Below are positions 40,001 through 52,092 of a DNA stretch of 64,000 bases, one piece after another. The stretch's first letter is position 1. Each line of letters starts with the position of its first letter. Made by a program: the position numbers and the translations under genes. Below the pieces are notes generated by a model. The model was not told where the DNA came from, did no database searches, and was given only the letters and a program-made list of their open reading frames with translations. The stretch lies in the NCBI GenBank assembly GCA_008360975.2, contig CM039211.1, forward strand, positions 6,075,522 through 6,139,521, in the 5' to 3' direction. The DNA is from Lichenostomus cassidix (taxonomy: Eukaryota > Chordata > Aves > Passeriformes > Meliphagidae).

Positions 40001-43000
40001 ACTTACATTTAGCCTGGTTTGCACAAAGAAAAACACTCACCTAATACAGATAAAAGATTTTTAAGCCATGGAGACAATGACCACACCAATATAACCCCTG
40101 CAGGAGTCCAAGGGACCAGACAAGTAAGGGGCACGTGTTATTTAGAAGCAAAGTCAAAGTGGTTTTGATAGAGATACATTAACAGAACCAATACTGATGG
40201 CAGTTAATCTCTAAAATCACAGTCCTGCTTAATTCACAATCATAATAATTCATATATTGAAATTTAAAAATCCATTTCTTACAGTATAGATGGCCACCAC
40301 TTTCTTCACTCAGTCCTCTATTTTTACAAGTGGACTTGTTTTCCTTTTCTTCTCCCTAACATCCACTTTGCTTTGGCTATGCTGCTGTGTAAGAATGACA
40401 AAAACTGACATTGGAACTTGTATTAGCCCATCCTTACTTTTGCCAGAATTTTATTTCCAAGTCCACTGACTATTTCACCGTAATAATCTTCAGTCAACTT
40501 AGCAAAGAAGATCTGCAGTCTGGGTTTCTGTGCTCACAAAAGATGTTTTCTGTCTCCCTTTCTACACATCCAACACCCCTATCCATGGGATTCTCACCTA
40601 GAGATGTGGATACCTGCATGTTTGGATAGAAACCATGACTTTACCTGCAGAAATTGAGGCTTGTTAAGCATAATTTAAAGCACACCAGCAAGCAGCCAGT
40701 GTTGGCTGCTCCACCAAGGATGGGGATCCAGGGTGGAGGATGGTGACAGGTGTAGACTCAAGTATATTCATGGAGTGCCCTAATGGAGAAGTCCAAACCA
40801 CCCAACATTTTCCCTATTCCTATAGAGATAGATTTTTTGTGTGCGTCCATTTTGAAGAGGGATGTATCAGTCCTTGTTAGCATGATTTTCCCTTTCATTT
40901 TTATGCATGCTGTCGTGTGTTGCTGTTGGCTGATTTTACATTTCCTACTTTACTAGTAATTTTAATTCAGTTCCATACTTTCTGTTTGAGACTGATGAAC
41001 GACTCTGTCCATGTATTCTTACAGCTGTCAGGTCTCATCCATGGTGATTTATCCCAGCCACTTCCAGGAGCACTTTGGAGAACATGTCAGCAGAGTTTCA
41101 CAGTTTGCTGAGAGATAAATTGCTTCTAATCAGAATCATGCATTTCTCTGATGGCATCTGCCCTAGAGGAAACTGACCAACCCGTTTTCTAAAATCATCA
41201 AGAACAGCAACAAAAGCTTATCTTTTTCAGTGAGAAAACCCAAAACTAAAACAAAACAAAACAAAGAAATGGGAGTTTTTTAAATTTGTAAAACTCGAGA
41301 AAGCAAAGATTTGTTCCTGGGACTGATTCCAGCATTCAGAGATTAATCTGATAAAACATTTCAAACTTAGTTCCTCACGCCTCCTCCTTTTTTCTATAAT
41401 TCCTCAACATCCTCACCCTCTTTGTCCCTCGGCAGGAACAGAAGCATCCATGGTGAGCCACAATCCCTTACTGTGGGGGAAGCAAAACTGAGTGTCCTTC
41501 ATGCTGCTGAGAAGCTTTGAAATTTCATTTCCAATTATTTGTATAGTCCGAAGTTCTTTCAGAGTACTTGTAAGAATTGGAAGTGCTAGATCAGCTAAAA
41601 TAAAAGGCACAAAAAACCCCAAACAATGTAAAAGAAATAATAAAAAAAATATATAGTTGGTTTTATCCTTTTAGAAAAAAAAGGAGGATTTGATTTATTG
41701 GTGTTTCAAATATGATGCTTAAGTACAGTTTTTGCCTCACTCTCAGAGAGTACAATAAAAAGAAAATGTTGGATTAACTTGTATTTTGCTGTATAAGACT
41801 CACAGAAATGATGAAGGTCTGCACTGATTAAACCAATCTCTTGTAGTTACAGGCGTTACAGTCAACTAAACCTACAGAAAACCTACTCCAGCAGCCTCAG
41901 CCACTCAGTATTTCAACTTGCCCCTGTCAAATTTAGGATTTCCAGTCAAATATCAGGCAATACTTGAAATTTTGATGATGCTTTTCTGGTGTTCAAAGTT
42001 TTACTTCCCTCTGGCACTTGTAGATGCAGAAAGAGCAATTGTTTGGGAAACAAATTTTGGAAGTGTACAGCTCCAGAAATATGTAAATGCTTGAAATATG
42101 TAAACTTTGCATTTAATCAGAACAGCATCAGTTTCTACAACCTCTTTTCCAATCACTGCTGCAATTACAGATCAGCAAACTGCACACAGAAGCAGGTAGT
42201 AGCTCCTGATAATTCTCTGGTATAAAATTCCTTACTTAATAAAGAAAATTCAAAAAGAGCTTGTAGCCACTTTAGAGGAGCAGAAACGATCTAGAATATT
42301 ATTTTTAAGGCAGTGGAGGGAAAAGTTTATTTTAATTTTTATGCAGTCAATACTTTTACTGAATATTCTTTTCAAAGAAGTATGTTTATGTTTCAAAATA
42401 TTGGAAAAAATCTTCTCACCTCTTATTTGCAATTTTTAACAGAAAATAACTTCCAAATTTCACTCAAATTCAGAAATATTTTAAGCATTTTATCTATCAC
42501 AGAAACTATTTGGTGATGATATCCCTGAGTTACCTATAACATTTTGGGAAGCATAATCATGCATTTTTTCAGAAGAGTCCAAGGAGATCCTGTGAATTCC
42601 TCTTATGCATCTTGAAAAAGCAGGCACTTGTCAAGGACTAAAACATACTCTTATTCTGGAATTCTTCAGCTGGCATATTATTAGTGACGATTTGGTTAAA
42701 TGGGAAGGGAAGAAAGAGCAGCACGTATCATCCCCATGTTTTAATGTGGCTGAATGCAGTCACATCAAAATATTCCTTGCCTTAGGAAAAGGAAAAGACA
42801 ATATAAAAGCAATATTTGTATTATTGTTATAATAAATAAAAAATACATAAAAGCAATACATGTATAGATCAGGGACAAGAAGGCCATTCAATGTCTTTTA
42901 TTCAGAATATCTTAATGTTCCAGCAGCAGATCTGGGACATACATTAAGGTATCCAAAATTTTAGGCTACTAAAGGATGTCATTGCGGACAAAACAATGAT

Positions 43001-46000
43001 GAATTAACTTGTGTGCAGCAGGTCTCCACCTGTGTGAGGCTTGTTAGTTGTTGAAAGAACCCGTTACTTTGCATACCATCATCAAATGAGATAATTTTCC
43101 TTACAAATTGCAAATAAGGTAAGTAGCCCTTTTGTGTAATTTTGATTCCCCCAAAACTCCCACGTGGAATTTCTAATCAGAAAAAAAAAAGAAAAAAGCT
43201 GACAAACAAACCTTTGACAATACCACCACTCTGCTAATTTTTCATGTTTTTATCATCTAATTTCCATTACCCAAATTTGCACAGTCCATTGCTAATGTCA
43301 TTCTGGTTAATCGTTACCCTGGGGTGATCTGGAATGATTTTAATTCCTCATAACTGCACTCGTAACTTGTCACTGCATTTAAGTGTCTAAAATCCCAAAC
43401 CAATCAAATCTATTAGGGGTAGCAGGAGTTACAAACCCAGATCAACTCCCTTATGTGAAGACAGCACATTTTTCCTCTTGGCCCTGATGTATGGGGGTGT
43501 AGGAAAGTACTTTACTCTTCAAGCAGCACTTTGGCACTGCAGAAAAATACCTCTGCTAGAAAAATTCACCTGGTAAAATTAAGTGTGGTGATCTGAGATT
43601 CCCAGTGACTGAGATATTGGAGTGGAAAACATGGCTTTGCCAAGCTTCACCAAATTCCCTCTAATTACCCCCTGCTGCTCTGCTCCCTGAACTTCACAAT
43701 TCATCAGGAATCCAGTATGGGAACACAGGGAATAAAGCAAAAGTGTACTGAACAAAACTCTCTGATTTTTAAGAGCTAAGCCTAGACACTGAGGCACAAA
43801 AACAGGACTGACAAGCTGGTTAGTGCCTTAAACACCCAGACAGGAAAGTTTCTTAATCATGACCTAACTGATACTAAAAGAAAAGATTCTCCCTAAATCC
43901 TGTCATCCAGAGAGGAATGAGAAGTGTGTGGCAGAGAGCTCTACCATACAGAAAAGGAGGAATTTGCAACTAGAGCCACATTGCAGTTGCAGTGTTTGAT
44001 GAACTCCTCCAAAGCAGTGAAACTTCTGCGCTCTGTGTGGGGGATCAGGTGGAAGAATGGGTAGAAAATAGAGCCTGAAAAAACAAACTTTTCCAAAAAG
44101 TCAGACAGGCCAGTGATTTTCAGTCTTGTCTAAGAGTCACATTTCGCCACTCTCACAGCCATTACAATACATAATGAACATTTTTCTTTCAATGCGCTTC
44201 TTCCAAAATCAAAAACACTTCAATGATTTCCTCTTTTGCTCTCAAAACACTGGTTTTGTGACAAGAAGGATTGATTTACCAACACATTCCCTCAACAGCA
44301 CTGTATTTTTTTTCATGCACAATTATTTTGTCAGCCTTTGTTTTATGAGCTTTACATCTCTTTTAACAGAAGAGGCAAGAAGAAACAATTGTTTATACCC
44401 AACCTTTTGTGGCTTCACCTTAACAGATGGTCCTTGGGGAAAAGGCAGGAGTGCTGCAATGAATTGCCAATAATGGTTTCAGCTTTGTAACATATGCTTA
44501 ATATTTTCTATAAACAGAAAAGTTGTGATTTTGGGATACAACTGTCCAAATACAGCTCAAAGCACATGTACCTGACACCCAAAGTTTGCCAGAATCCTGC
44601 TGATCCTTGGTTAATTTGGGATCAAGAGACCAATGACTAAACTGTCACATAACTCCACAAAATACCCCTCACTGGAAATTTATGTAATTTGTGACTGAAT
44701 AAAAGTTGGAGTCTGAATAGAGAGGGACGGCAGAAAGCACAACGTAAGTGCTTAGATTAAAATTATTCCTGTCTGGACAGACCTGTTTAAGGAAGCGGAT
44801 GCTTCACTTTACACATCATCCTGTGTCTGCTTTTTCATCACAAAAATTTTACTGCAAGGCATGTATCAAGTTAGAAACCTTGAAAAATCACTTTTTCTCT
44901 ACATTCATATGTCTTCCACCAGAGTGCAAGCAAGAAAATGGACTATTTCATTGCCTATGACATCTTGTGGCATTTCTGGCACACTTACCTGCCACACTCT
45001 TCTTTAATGAAGACATAAACCAGAGACTGCAGCATGTTGTAGAAAAGCTGAAGTGCAAGAGGTCCTGTTTCAATCTGTGCATTTTTATCTAATGTACTCA
45101 CAGTGAATAGGTGATAAAATAAAACAGGTTTTCCTGTTATGATCATTATTTGTAGACAGCCAAGCTATGGAAGGAGGAACTGAGTCCTACAAAGGTGTGA
45201 TGTTTATGTGTGTCAAATATTTCTCTCATATATCTGAGCATGTCATGTAATTAATACATTTACACTAAGTATGTTAATGAGAAACAGACAGTTCATCCCT
45301 GGATGAGTGGCACCCAAGATAACTAATGATTTGTTGAAGGTGAAATGTGGTAGAGTACAAAATCCTCACACCTTCTCAAGATTACATCTTTACCATGACT
45401 GTGGTGTGCCTGAGAGAGAAAATCACCCAAGACATGTCCTGGTTTTTCCTCCAGGGAAGTCAATACCTTTGCCCCAAAGCACCACCTGTTGAAGGGATGT
45501 CATACAATATCAACCTCAATCCACTTAAATTACTGGGTTTTGTTTATTTATTTGTTGTTTGCAGTTAATAGCCAGTGTCATTCTGTTTTGGTTGCTTTGA
45601 CCTTTCTCCGGTTTTATGGACTGTTTGCTAATACTCTTACCCATATGTGCTGTACATGAAGGTGACAGGAACAGAAACTGTCACCTCTGTGACCAGTTTC
45701 TGTTCCTGACAATGAGGGAATGAGGGCTCCTGAAATGAGGGTACCTCAGCATGGCTCTTTTGGCCACTGAACCCCACTGATGCTCCCTTATACCGGCAGG
45801 AATTTCGAGACTTTTGCCCCAGGAATATTCTTCAGGTTTTGTTATCACTGAATATTCTGCTTGGAGAGGAGTATTTCAGAGAACTTTTTCTTACTGTATC
45901 TCAGACATCAGAGAGATCAGGCACTGAATTTAGAGAAACTAGCTCTGTCACCTTGGATCCAGGCATTATTCCTCTCCATCCTCAGCAAATGCCACAGCTG

Positions 46001-49000
46001 AGACTCCAGCACACCGAGGGAGAGCCCCTGCCAAACAGAAAGCCAGTAGCTTATGACCGAGCTGTGCATTTGGAGAAACCTCCCTCACTGAGAGTCCTTC
46101 GTCCAACAACAGGATACTTACTTCATGTCTTGAGCAGGTTGGCAAACAGCCTCTTGTGCAGTATTGACACCCAGGAGTAGCAATGTTTGACTTACAGATG
46201 TGGTGAAGGCCTCCTTCCACAGGTCAGAATGGCAAAGAAGAGGGATTTGGCCTCCCACACCTCAACAGCTGACACCAAAATAGTCTTTAAATCCTGAAAC
46301 AAACAGCAGACATCGTGCACTGAGAGGCTAAATTAACTTTATGGAACCACTGTGCACTGCATGAAATAAAGCACACCTTTACTTTCTCTGGTTTCAGTGC
46401 TATTTTAATATTCTTGTTCAGTTGGCAATAGACCTGAGTTATCATCACATTACAGAACAGATGCTACAAAGTCCCCTCAGAGCATAATGAGGCACAGGTC
46501 AAGTGACAGACACATTTTCCTAAGCATCCCATTCTGACTGGCATTGCTATTACACCACTGAAGTGACTTAAATATCCTTCCTCCTTTACAAGGCACATCA
46601 GAGCATTAGTGTAAATAAATGTCAACTAAAGGTATTAAACTCTTTCTTCAGCTTGGAGGAATATCTTCATGCTAAGATTTAGTGTTAGGGAAAGCCCTAT
46701 TTATTTATGTCTTGATCAGGTAGTCTTCTAATACAGTGAAAGAGTCCTCTAAGAAATCACTAAAACTAGAGAAATTAAAACAGCCGTGGGCACTGAAAAA
46801 TAATATTACTAGTTTAAGGTAATATTTCCCCAAGACCACCTCTAACCAAAAGGAAATGTTATGTTTGCCTTACAAACAAAGACAAAAAATACCTTATCAA
46901 AGGTAGCAAATGCTAAGACTTAAACAGGGATTGTTGGAGCATTTCTCCTCAATATATCAAAATAGATTCTGAAGTATATGAGTTTGAGTTTTTTATTCCT
47001 AAATAATTAGCCAGAAAGATTTGTTTGGTTGGTTTGGGTTTTTTGTTAAAGAAATGAAAACAAGTATGAGAATTTAAACTTGCATTAATTTCAACTCCAA
47101 ATCAAACTGCTGTGGTATTGCACAGAACATGATGAAAGTTGCACCATAAGTGGCTCTAAAAGATGCAACTTCCAGAGGGAAGAAGAGCAATTTGAGCAGT
47201 TTATGTGACCAGTTACAGAATTTGATCATGCAGAAATTATACTCATTTCGACTCCAATAGCATATTTTTGCTGTAATCAGCTATTGCAGTTCCTTGAGAG
47301 TCTTTTATCACACAATCTGTATTTCCTTAATTTTGCTTTATGTCCCTGGCTCATATGTCTTTAGCAGTTCTACTTAACAGCAACAGAAGTGGTTTATTCA
47401 CAGGGAAGAAAGTCATCATATTCCCAAACCAACCACCAGTTTAGCTATCAAAATTCTGGTTACAGCTGCGTACTACCACACCATTTTTGTGCACACCCAT
47501 GTATTTTTCCCAGCTACCAAGAATTAATGGCTTATTGCCATGATCATTTACTTTCCCAAGATTGCAGATGGCTGCAGAGACAATCAGATTTCCTCCAGAG
47601 GGCTGCTGGACCAACCACCTGCTCCTGGGATCAGAAAGGACTTCAAACCAGGTCCCCTACGGGAATCCAGAATGGAAAGTTAGACACCACCACTCAGAGC
47701 TGTTCAGAGGGCATGGTCAAAGTATCAACATCACCAGCTGGCAATGTAGGAGCACTGAGGTATTTCACCAGATGTTATTAGTCAGAGGAAGGGTCATGGC
47801 ACCCCACAGGAAGATCTGATCACAGTCACCCAGAGCAAAACTCAACCCAAGTCCAGCAGCAGTTTTTTATTACAAGGTTTTTTCATCTTCCCAGGAGCAT
47901 TTTGGTGACGGTCTCTGCTGGCAATATGGTGACTCTGGGCTAGACAATACTTTATTTTGTAGGAACCAAAACTCCCAAGTCTAAAAACCTCAGACGTGGA
48001 AAGGAATCCAACTCAATGAAGAATTTGACCCTCTATTCTCAAGAAGAATATTCTGAATTTTGAATTAATTTCTTTGCCCATGCTGTGCTCAGCTCAGCTC
48101 TAATGAAAGTTAAAAGAGGAAAAAAAGGAAGGGTGTTTTAGCCAACTCCAGTCACCTCCAGTGAGATAAAGATGTGCCACCAGGAGTTGACATTCTCTCC
48201 ACTGTAGAAGACGTTGCTTAAGATGTGTAGAACATGTCATAATAACTGGAGCTGGAAAGGATTTGAACCAGCATGTGTCTTCATTTCATAGCTAGCTTTT
48301 CCTTTAACCAGCAGAGCAGATGTGCTTTTTGCTACAGATGAACATGAAACCTTTAATGAGAAGGGGGATCTCATGCAAGGTGGAGGCTTTCTGAGAGAGT
48401 AAAATCTACTTATCCCCTGTAACTAGGCCAAGCATCTCCACTCTCATCACCACAGGAGAAGATTTCTGCATCTGTTCCCACTTCATTTTCTTAGACTTGT
48501 CTGATGTCAGCAGGTACAATATGAGTTGCAGACACTACCTGTAAATACTTACAGTGAAATATTCAGTGCCATGCTGCTCCAAGGCTGGTAACACTGCCAG
48601 GCACTCTAACAAGCATCTGATTTCCCCTCAGCTCCCACATAAGCAGCAGCATGTTTATGATCAACACCACAAAACATCAAAACTTAAGAGACACATGGCA
48701 GTAAAGGATGAAAGTTCCATTTTATTTTATATCAGTGAGCATGAGCACATATGATGGGATTTAGAGAGAAAATTCTTCTCATCCTTCTCTACTCAAATGC
48801 ACTTTAGGCAAATTTTTCTCATCTCCAAATGAGCACAATTAAGTTTATGATGCAAAGATCCCCCAAAGGAAGAGAAAAGGCAGGTTTATCCCCAAGTATC
48901 CCTGAAGTACAGCTACTCATAGCAAAACTTGATGCTAAATTTTTGCCAGAAAGTGTTCAGAACTCCCAGGACACTCACAACTGTTTCCCTCTCCTATAGA

Positions 49001-49404
49001 CTGCAGTGAGTGTTGGGTTCTTTGCTGCCCATGGGCTTAACCTTCAGCTCTTGAGGTTTTACAGCATAACTAAGGGAAGCTTTTGGGTTTCAATTGCTCT
49101 TGCATGTATCATCATCCACAGAAAGACGTTTTCCAGAAACAAAGTCTGGCATGGAAAAACTTCATTTAATCATGATGTTTCAGACATCTTATCATGGGCT
49201 CTGTTCCAGTGTTTTGCAAGTAACAGCCTGTAACAGGAACTAAACTGCAGTGTTTTGACTGACACATGCCACATACTTTCTCTCTCTTTTGCAGTGATTT
49301 TCAAGGATTGTAATTGTATCCTGAAATGCAAGTGGTATTTTTCATCATGTGCCCATTCAGATACTTCCTTGCTATTGTATTCTCCTAACACCAGAGCTAA
49401 GAGC
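37076..49404. other. 12-kb noncoding stretch
   Basis: No supportable gene. It holds an (AAAAC)n run at about 41,242-41,266 and the hairpin at 45,666-45,708. The open frames at 45,839-46,180 and 47,389-47,781 (113 and 130 codons) have no recognisable domain and lie in ordinary-composition sequence. Several AT-rich, homeodomain-site-rich patches (for example 38,190-38,560) could be regulatory, but the sequence alone cannot decide. Confidence 0.55.
45666..45708. repeat. Hairpin with perfect 15-bp arms
   Basis: CAGGAACAGAAACTG (45666-45680) is the exact reverse complement of CAGTTTCTGTTCCTG (45694-45708). Inside, TCAC (45681-45684) can pair with GTGA (45689-45692) around the loop CTCT, leaving one bulged C. 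The stem is short for a microRNA precursor. Confidence 0.9.
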
Positions 49405-49619
49405 AAGAAAATTTCTTCACCAAAAAGATTTTCAAGCCCTGGCACAGGCTGCCCAGGGCAGTGGTAGAGTCACCATCCCCCAGGGATTTAAAGATGTGTA
49501 AATCTGGCATTTGGGAATGTGATTCAGTGGTGGGCTTGGCAATGTTGGGTTAGTGCTTGAACTTGATGGTCCTAGAGGTCTTTGCCAACCTGATTCTATT
49601 CCAACGTGATTCTATGGTT
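49405..49619 (+). mobile_element. CR1 LINE 3' tail, different subfamily
   Basis: The sequence shows CR1 tail features: TTTCTTCACC, GCACAGGCTGCCCAGGGCAG, GTGGTAGAGTCACCATCCC, AGTGGTGGGCTTGGCAATG, GGTCCTAGAGGTC and TTGCCAACCTGATTCTATT, ending in GATTCTATGG. The middle segment (GTCACCATCCCCCAGGGATTT, then AGTGGTGGGCTTGGC) differs from the CR1 tails at 36.9 and 61.3 kb, so it represents a separate subfamily and insertion. Confidence 0.87.
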
Positions 49620-50529
49620 CAAAAGTCTCTACAAACTGAATTTTCAAGTTTGTGAAGAACTGTGTAGGAAAGGAAAGCTGAAAAGGAGTAGCCTCACCTG
49701 ATGGAAATGTAAACCTGACTCACAAATAGAAGAACTAAGGGTTACTGCAAATGCAAGTTTTCCAAGACAAATGCATCCTATCCTGCTTGTAAACAACAGG
49801 TGGCTGGGCAGGAAAACCCAGGGTCTGGCAGTCAACACCCTCATCTCCTAGGATGCTCAGACAAGTCCCTAAAAAGGAGAAAAATGGTTGGGTATTTTAA
49901 ATTTTTTTTTCTCCCCTAAGGAGAAGAGCCTTTTAGGGATCCTTAAAAGTTCCTGCCCTTAAGAATGTGAATGGTCCAGAAGAGGCTGTGCAACATTTTT
50001 GGTGCCACCCCTGTCACTGAGCAGGGTCAGTGCAGAGAAGGAGCTGGGCAACATTCAGACCAACCACACCACTGCTGCAGAACCTGAGAAACAGTCTCGT
50101 TCTCCAAAGCAGCACAAGCTCTGATTTAGAATTTTCAGCTGTTACTGAAAGGTGCAGTCTCCTCAAACTAGAGGATCTGCTTGGCCTGCACTAGCAGAAA
50201 TTAGGTATTTAGAGCCGAGGAAGGTAGGGTTGTTCAGACCACTGTGATGTGTCCAGGGCTTTCTCCTGAGAAGATAATGCCAGAGAAAATGGTAATGGAG
50301 AGGTAGAGAAACCATCCTGATGCTTAAAACACTCCCTTCCCCTTAACCCAGGCTTTCAGCTGTCACTCAATCGCTCCCCACAAGCTGTCCTTCAACAGCC
50401 CAGGGAGGCAGAGAGGACCCTGCAGGGAGCCTAGCTGCACTGATTTACAGCTCCCTGAACACTGCAGCTGAGTGGATTTGGGACCACAGTGAGGAAAGGG
50501 ATCTAACCTTGCTCAGTGGCCCCACCACC
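49620..50529. other. Noncoding sequence upstream of the first RING gene
   Basis: No gene seen. A run of T at 49,902-49,911 is the only low-complexity site. Homology with the region upstream of the second RING gene is not evident here; it becomes visible from about 50,530. Confidence 0.5.
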
Positions 50530-50828
50530 TCACAGGAAGCCTTGGCAAGGTGTCAGGAATGGGGATGAGACAGGGTCAAGGGCAGGTGATGCAGGTGGCT
50601 GAGGTCGAGAAACATGCAAATGTAAAAACTCAAAAAAGGAATTGGTATTTTCATTTTCTCCTGATGTAATGTGCCTGCACGGGTGGACATCTCATTGTGA
50701 TATCACTGACTCCTGGATGGTGACATCACTGAGTGGCAGATTGTGATGTCTCTGGGGATTTATTGTGACATCTCACTGCTTGTATCTGGATGTCAGCAGA
50801 GCGTGGGCCAGTCTGGCTTGAGACAAAA
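50530..50828 (+). promoter_or_regulatory. Promoter-like block of TOPORS-like copy 1 with four CRE-like octamers
   Basis: This block aligns with the sequence upstream of the second copy (from about 62,665): shared TTGGCAAGG, GGGATGAGACA, GTATTTTC and TTTCTCCTGA, then a cluster of octamers. They are TGATATCA (50698), TGACATCA (50721), TGATGTCT (50744) and TGACATCT (50766), spaced about 22-23 bp apart. They resemble the cAMP-response element TGACGTCA with the central CpG changed (known motif; binding is inferred). The position of the TATA box in copy 2 reads TGTATCT here. The leader GGGCCAGTCTGGCT is followed 10 bp later by the start codon at 50829. Confidence 0.65.
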
Positions 50829-51863
50829 ATGGCCACAGACACAGATGGCAACTGCCCCATCTGCCAGGACTCTCTGAGGGATGTGACTTCTGCTCGGCCC
50901 TGTCACCACCGGTTCTGCCTGGGCTGCATCCTGCGGTGGGCACAGCGAAATCCCTCATGCCCACTCTGCAGGACAGTGCTACAGACCGTCAGGTTTTCTG
51001 AGAAGAATGAATGGGACTACATAAACTTTGTCATCACCTCCCCTGCTGAGTCACCAGCAGCCCGTAACCAAGCAGGGAGGACTCACAATCACCTGGATCA
51101 AAACAGCTGCCATGGCCTTGGGGTGTCCCCTCTGTTTTCTCCACAGGGAACACTGTCCCCAGCTGAGCAGAGGGCTGCAGGGCCAGAGCCTGTGGGTGGC
51201 CTCCTGCCCGAGGTGTGGGCAGGACTGTTCCAACAACATCAGCATCTTCTGGAGCCCGTGCGGCCCTGGCTGCACCAGAGGCTGGAGCGAATGTACCGAG
51301 GCCGATGGTGGCTGGTTGAGGCCACAGAGAGCTGCATCCTGCGCTACCTCTGCCTCTGCGGCCTGGATAGAGAAGAGCTGGCCCAGAAGCTGCAGGTCTT
51401 CCTTGAGGAGCACACAGCACCGCTGCTCCGTGGCCTCATCGAGGTTATTGCAGCCCAGTGCAGTCAGGAGGCCCAGAGGCTTCTGTACTCCCACACTACT
51501 GGGGATGAGGACAGCAGCCCAGCAGAGAGCAGCAGCTCCAGCAAAGCCAAGTCCATCAGTTTTAGCTCCGGCAGCTCCCAGGAGAGCACTCCCAGCAGTG
51601 TCTGCAGTGTGGAGAAAGAAGCTGGTGCCTCAGAGGTCCCTGAGCACGGGGGTCCCAGCCAGCACCCAGCTGTGCCCAGCCCTGCAGAGCAGGACCAGCC
51701 CCCGAAGGAGCCAGAGCTGCTGGGGCAGGCAGCAGTCGCAGGTCCCTCTGCCCAGGGCAGCAGCTGCAGCCCCTCTGTTCCCCGTCAGGGCAAGGGCTGC
51801 TCGCCTCGGGTGGCTCACTGTGCCCGAAAGAGGAAAGCCCCCAGGCCTCTGGATTCTCCCTAG
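50829..51863 (+). CDS. TOPORS-like RING-finger E3 ubiquitin ligase, complete, intronless (copy 1)
   Basis: The product (344 aa) is a probable RING-type ubiquitin ligase. Its C3HC4 ligands are C9, C12, C25, H27, C30, C33, C44 and C47. I11, W37 and R48 occupy positions that contact E2 or act as the linchpin in active RINGs (family knowledge). After a linker, residues 127-219 match the PWI-like helical region that follows the RING in TOPORS (P146-W147-L148, W160-W161-L162). A Ser-rich acidic segment (about 226-260), a Pro/Ala/Gly-rich part and a basic ARKRKAPRP cluster (332-340, possible nuclear signal) complete it. Human TOPORS is far longer, with a large RS-rich tail absent here. An in-frame ATG at 50790 would add 13 residues, but it falls at the TATA position of the paralog. 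The ATG at 50829 has a strong context (A at -3, G at +4) and matches the paralog's start. Nuclear location and substrates are unknown. Confidence 0.88.
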   Translation: MATDTDGNCPICQDSLRDVTSARPCHHRFCLGCILRWAQRNPSCPLCRTVLQTVRFSEKNEWDYINFVITSPAESPAARNQAGRTHNHLDQNSCHGLGVSPLFSPQGTLSPAEQRAAGPEPVGGLLPEVWAGLFQQHQHLLEPVRPWLHQRLERMYRGRWWLVEATESCILRYLCLCGLDREELAQKLQVFLEEHTAPLLRGLIEVIAAQCSQEAQRLLYSHTTGDEDSSPAESSSSSKAKSISFSSGSSQESTPSSVCSVEKEAGASEVPEHGGPSQHPAVPSPAEQDQPPKEPELLGQAAVAGPSAQGSSCSPSVPRQGKGCSPRVAHCARKRKAPRPLDSP

Positions 51864-52086
51864 TCCAGCAAGAGGCCATGATGGGACTGACTTGACCCCT
51901 GCAGCCCTAAGAGACCCTTGTCATCATTTCAGATTAAATGATGAAACTTCATCTCTCTCTTCATTTCCCATCCAAGGCCAATGCAGCCCACGGCACCTTT
52001 GGGAAGCGATTTCACCTTTCCATGTCTGGCTTCCAGAAGGTGTTTGTGAGGTCTCCAATAAGTGAGTCCCACAGAGCTGGGGCCCC

Positions 52087-52092
52087 AATAAA
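52087..52092 (+). promoter_or_regulatory. Polyadenylation signal candidate for copy 1
   Basis: An AATAAA lies 224 bp after the TAG stop of copy 1 and is followed within 20-30 bp by a GT-containing stretch (TGTCTGAGTGCCTTGG). This is the first canonical signal downstream of the coding region and gives a plausible 3' UTR of about 240 bp. Confidence 0.6.

Noticed and set aside
45666..45708. The hairpin as a microRNA precursor
   Set aside because: The continuous stem is only 15 bp plus four inner pairs with a 4-base loop, too short for a typical precursor.
48252..48325. A tRNA-like block on the minus strand (CTGGTTAAAGG ... GCTGGTTCAAATCC)
   Set aside because: The D- and T-loop-like words are there, but no acceptor stem and no five-pair T stem can be formed, so a tRNA gene is not supported; at most an old tRNA-derived remnant.
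50790..50828. The upstream ATG giving a 13-residue N-terminal extension in copy 1
   Set aside because: It sits where the TATA box lies in copy 2, upstream of the expected transcription start, and copy 2 has no matching residues. The ATG at 50829 has the better context and is shared.
51028..52065. A 345-codon open frame in the +1 frame overlapping TOPORS-like copy 1
   Set aside because: It has no domain, is rich in Pro/Ala/Ser/Arg as expected from shifted GC-rich codons, and the equivalent frame in copy 2 is broken by a stop at about 63,793, so it is not conserved between the paralogs.
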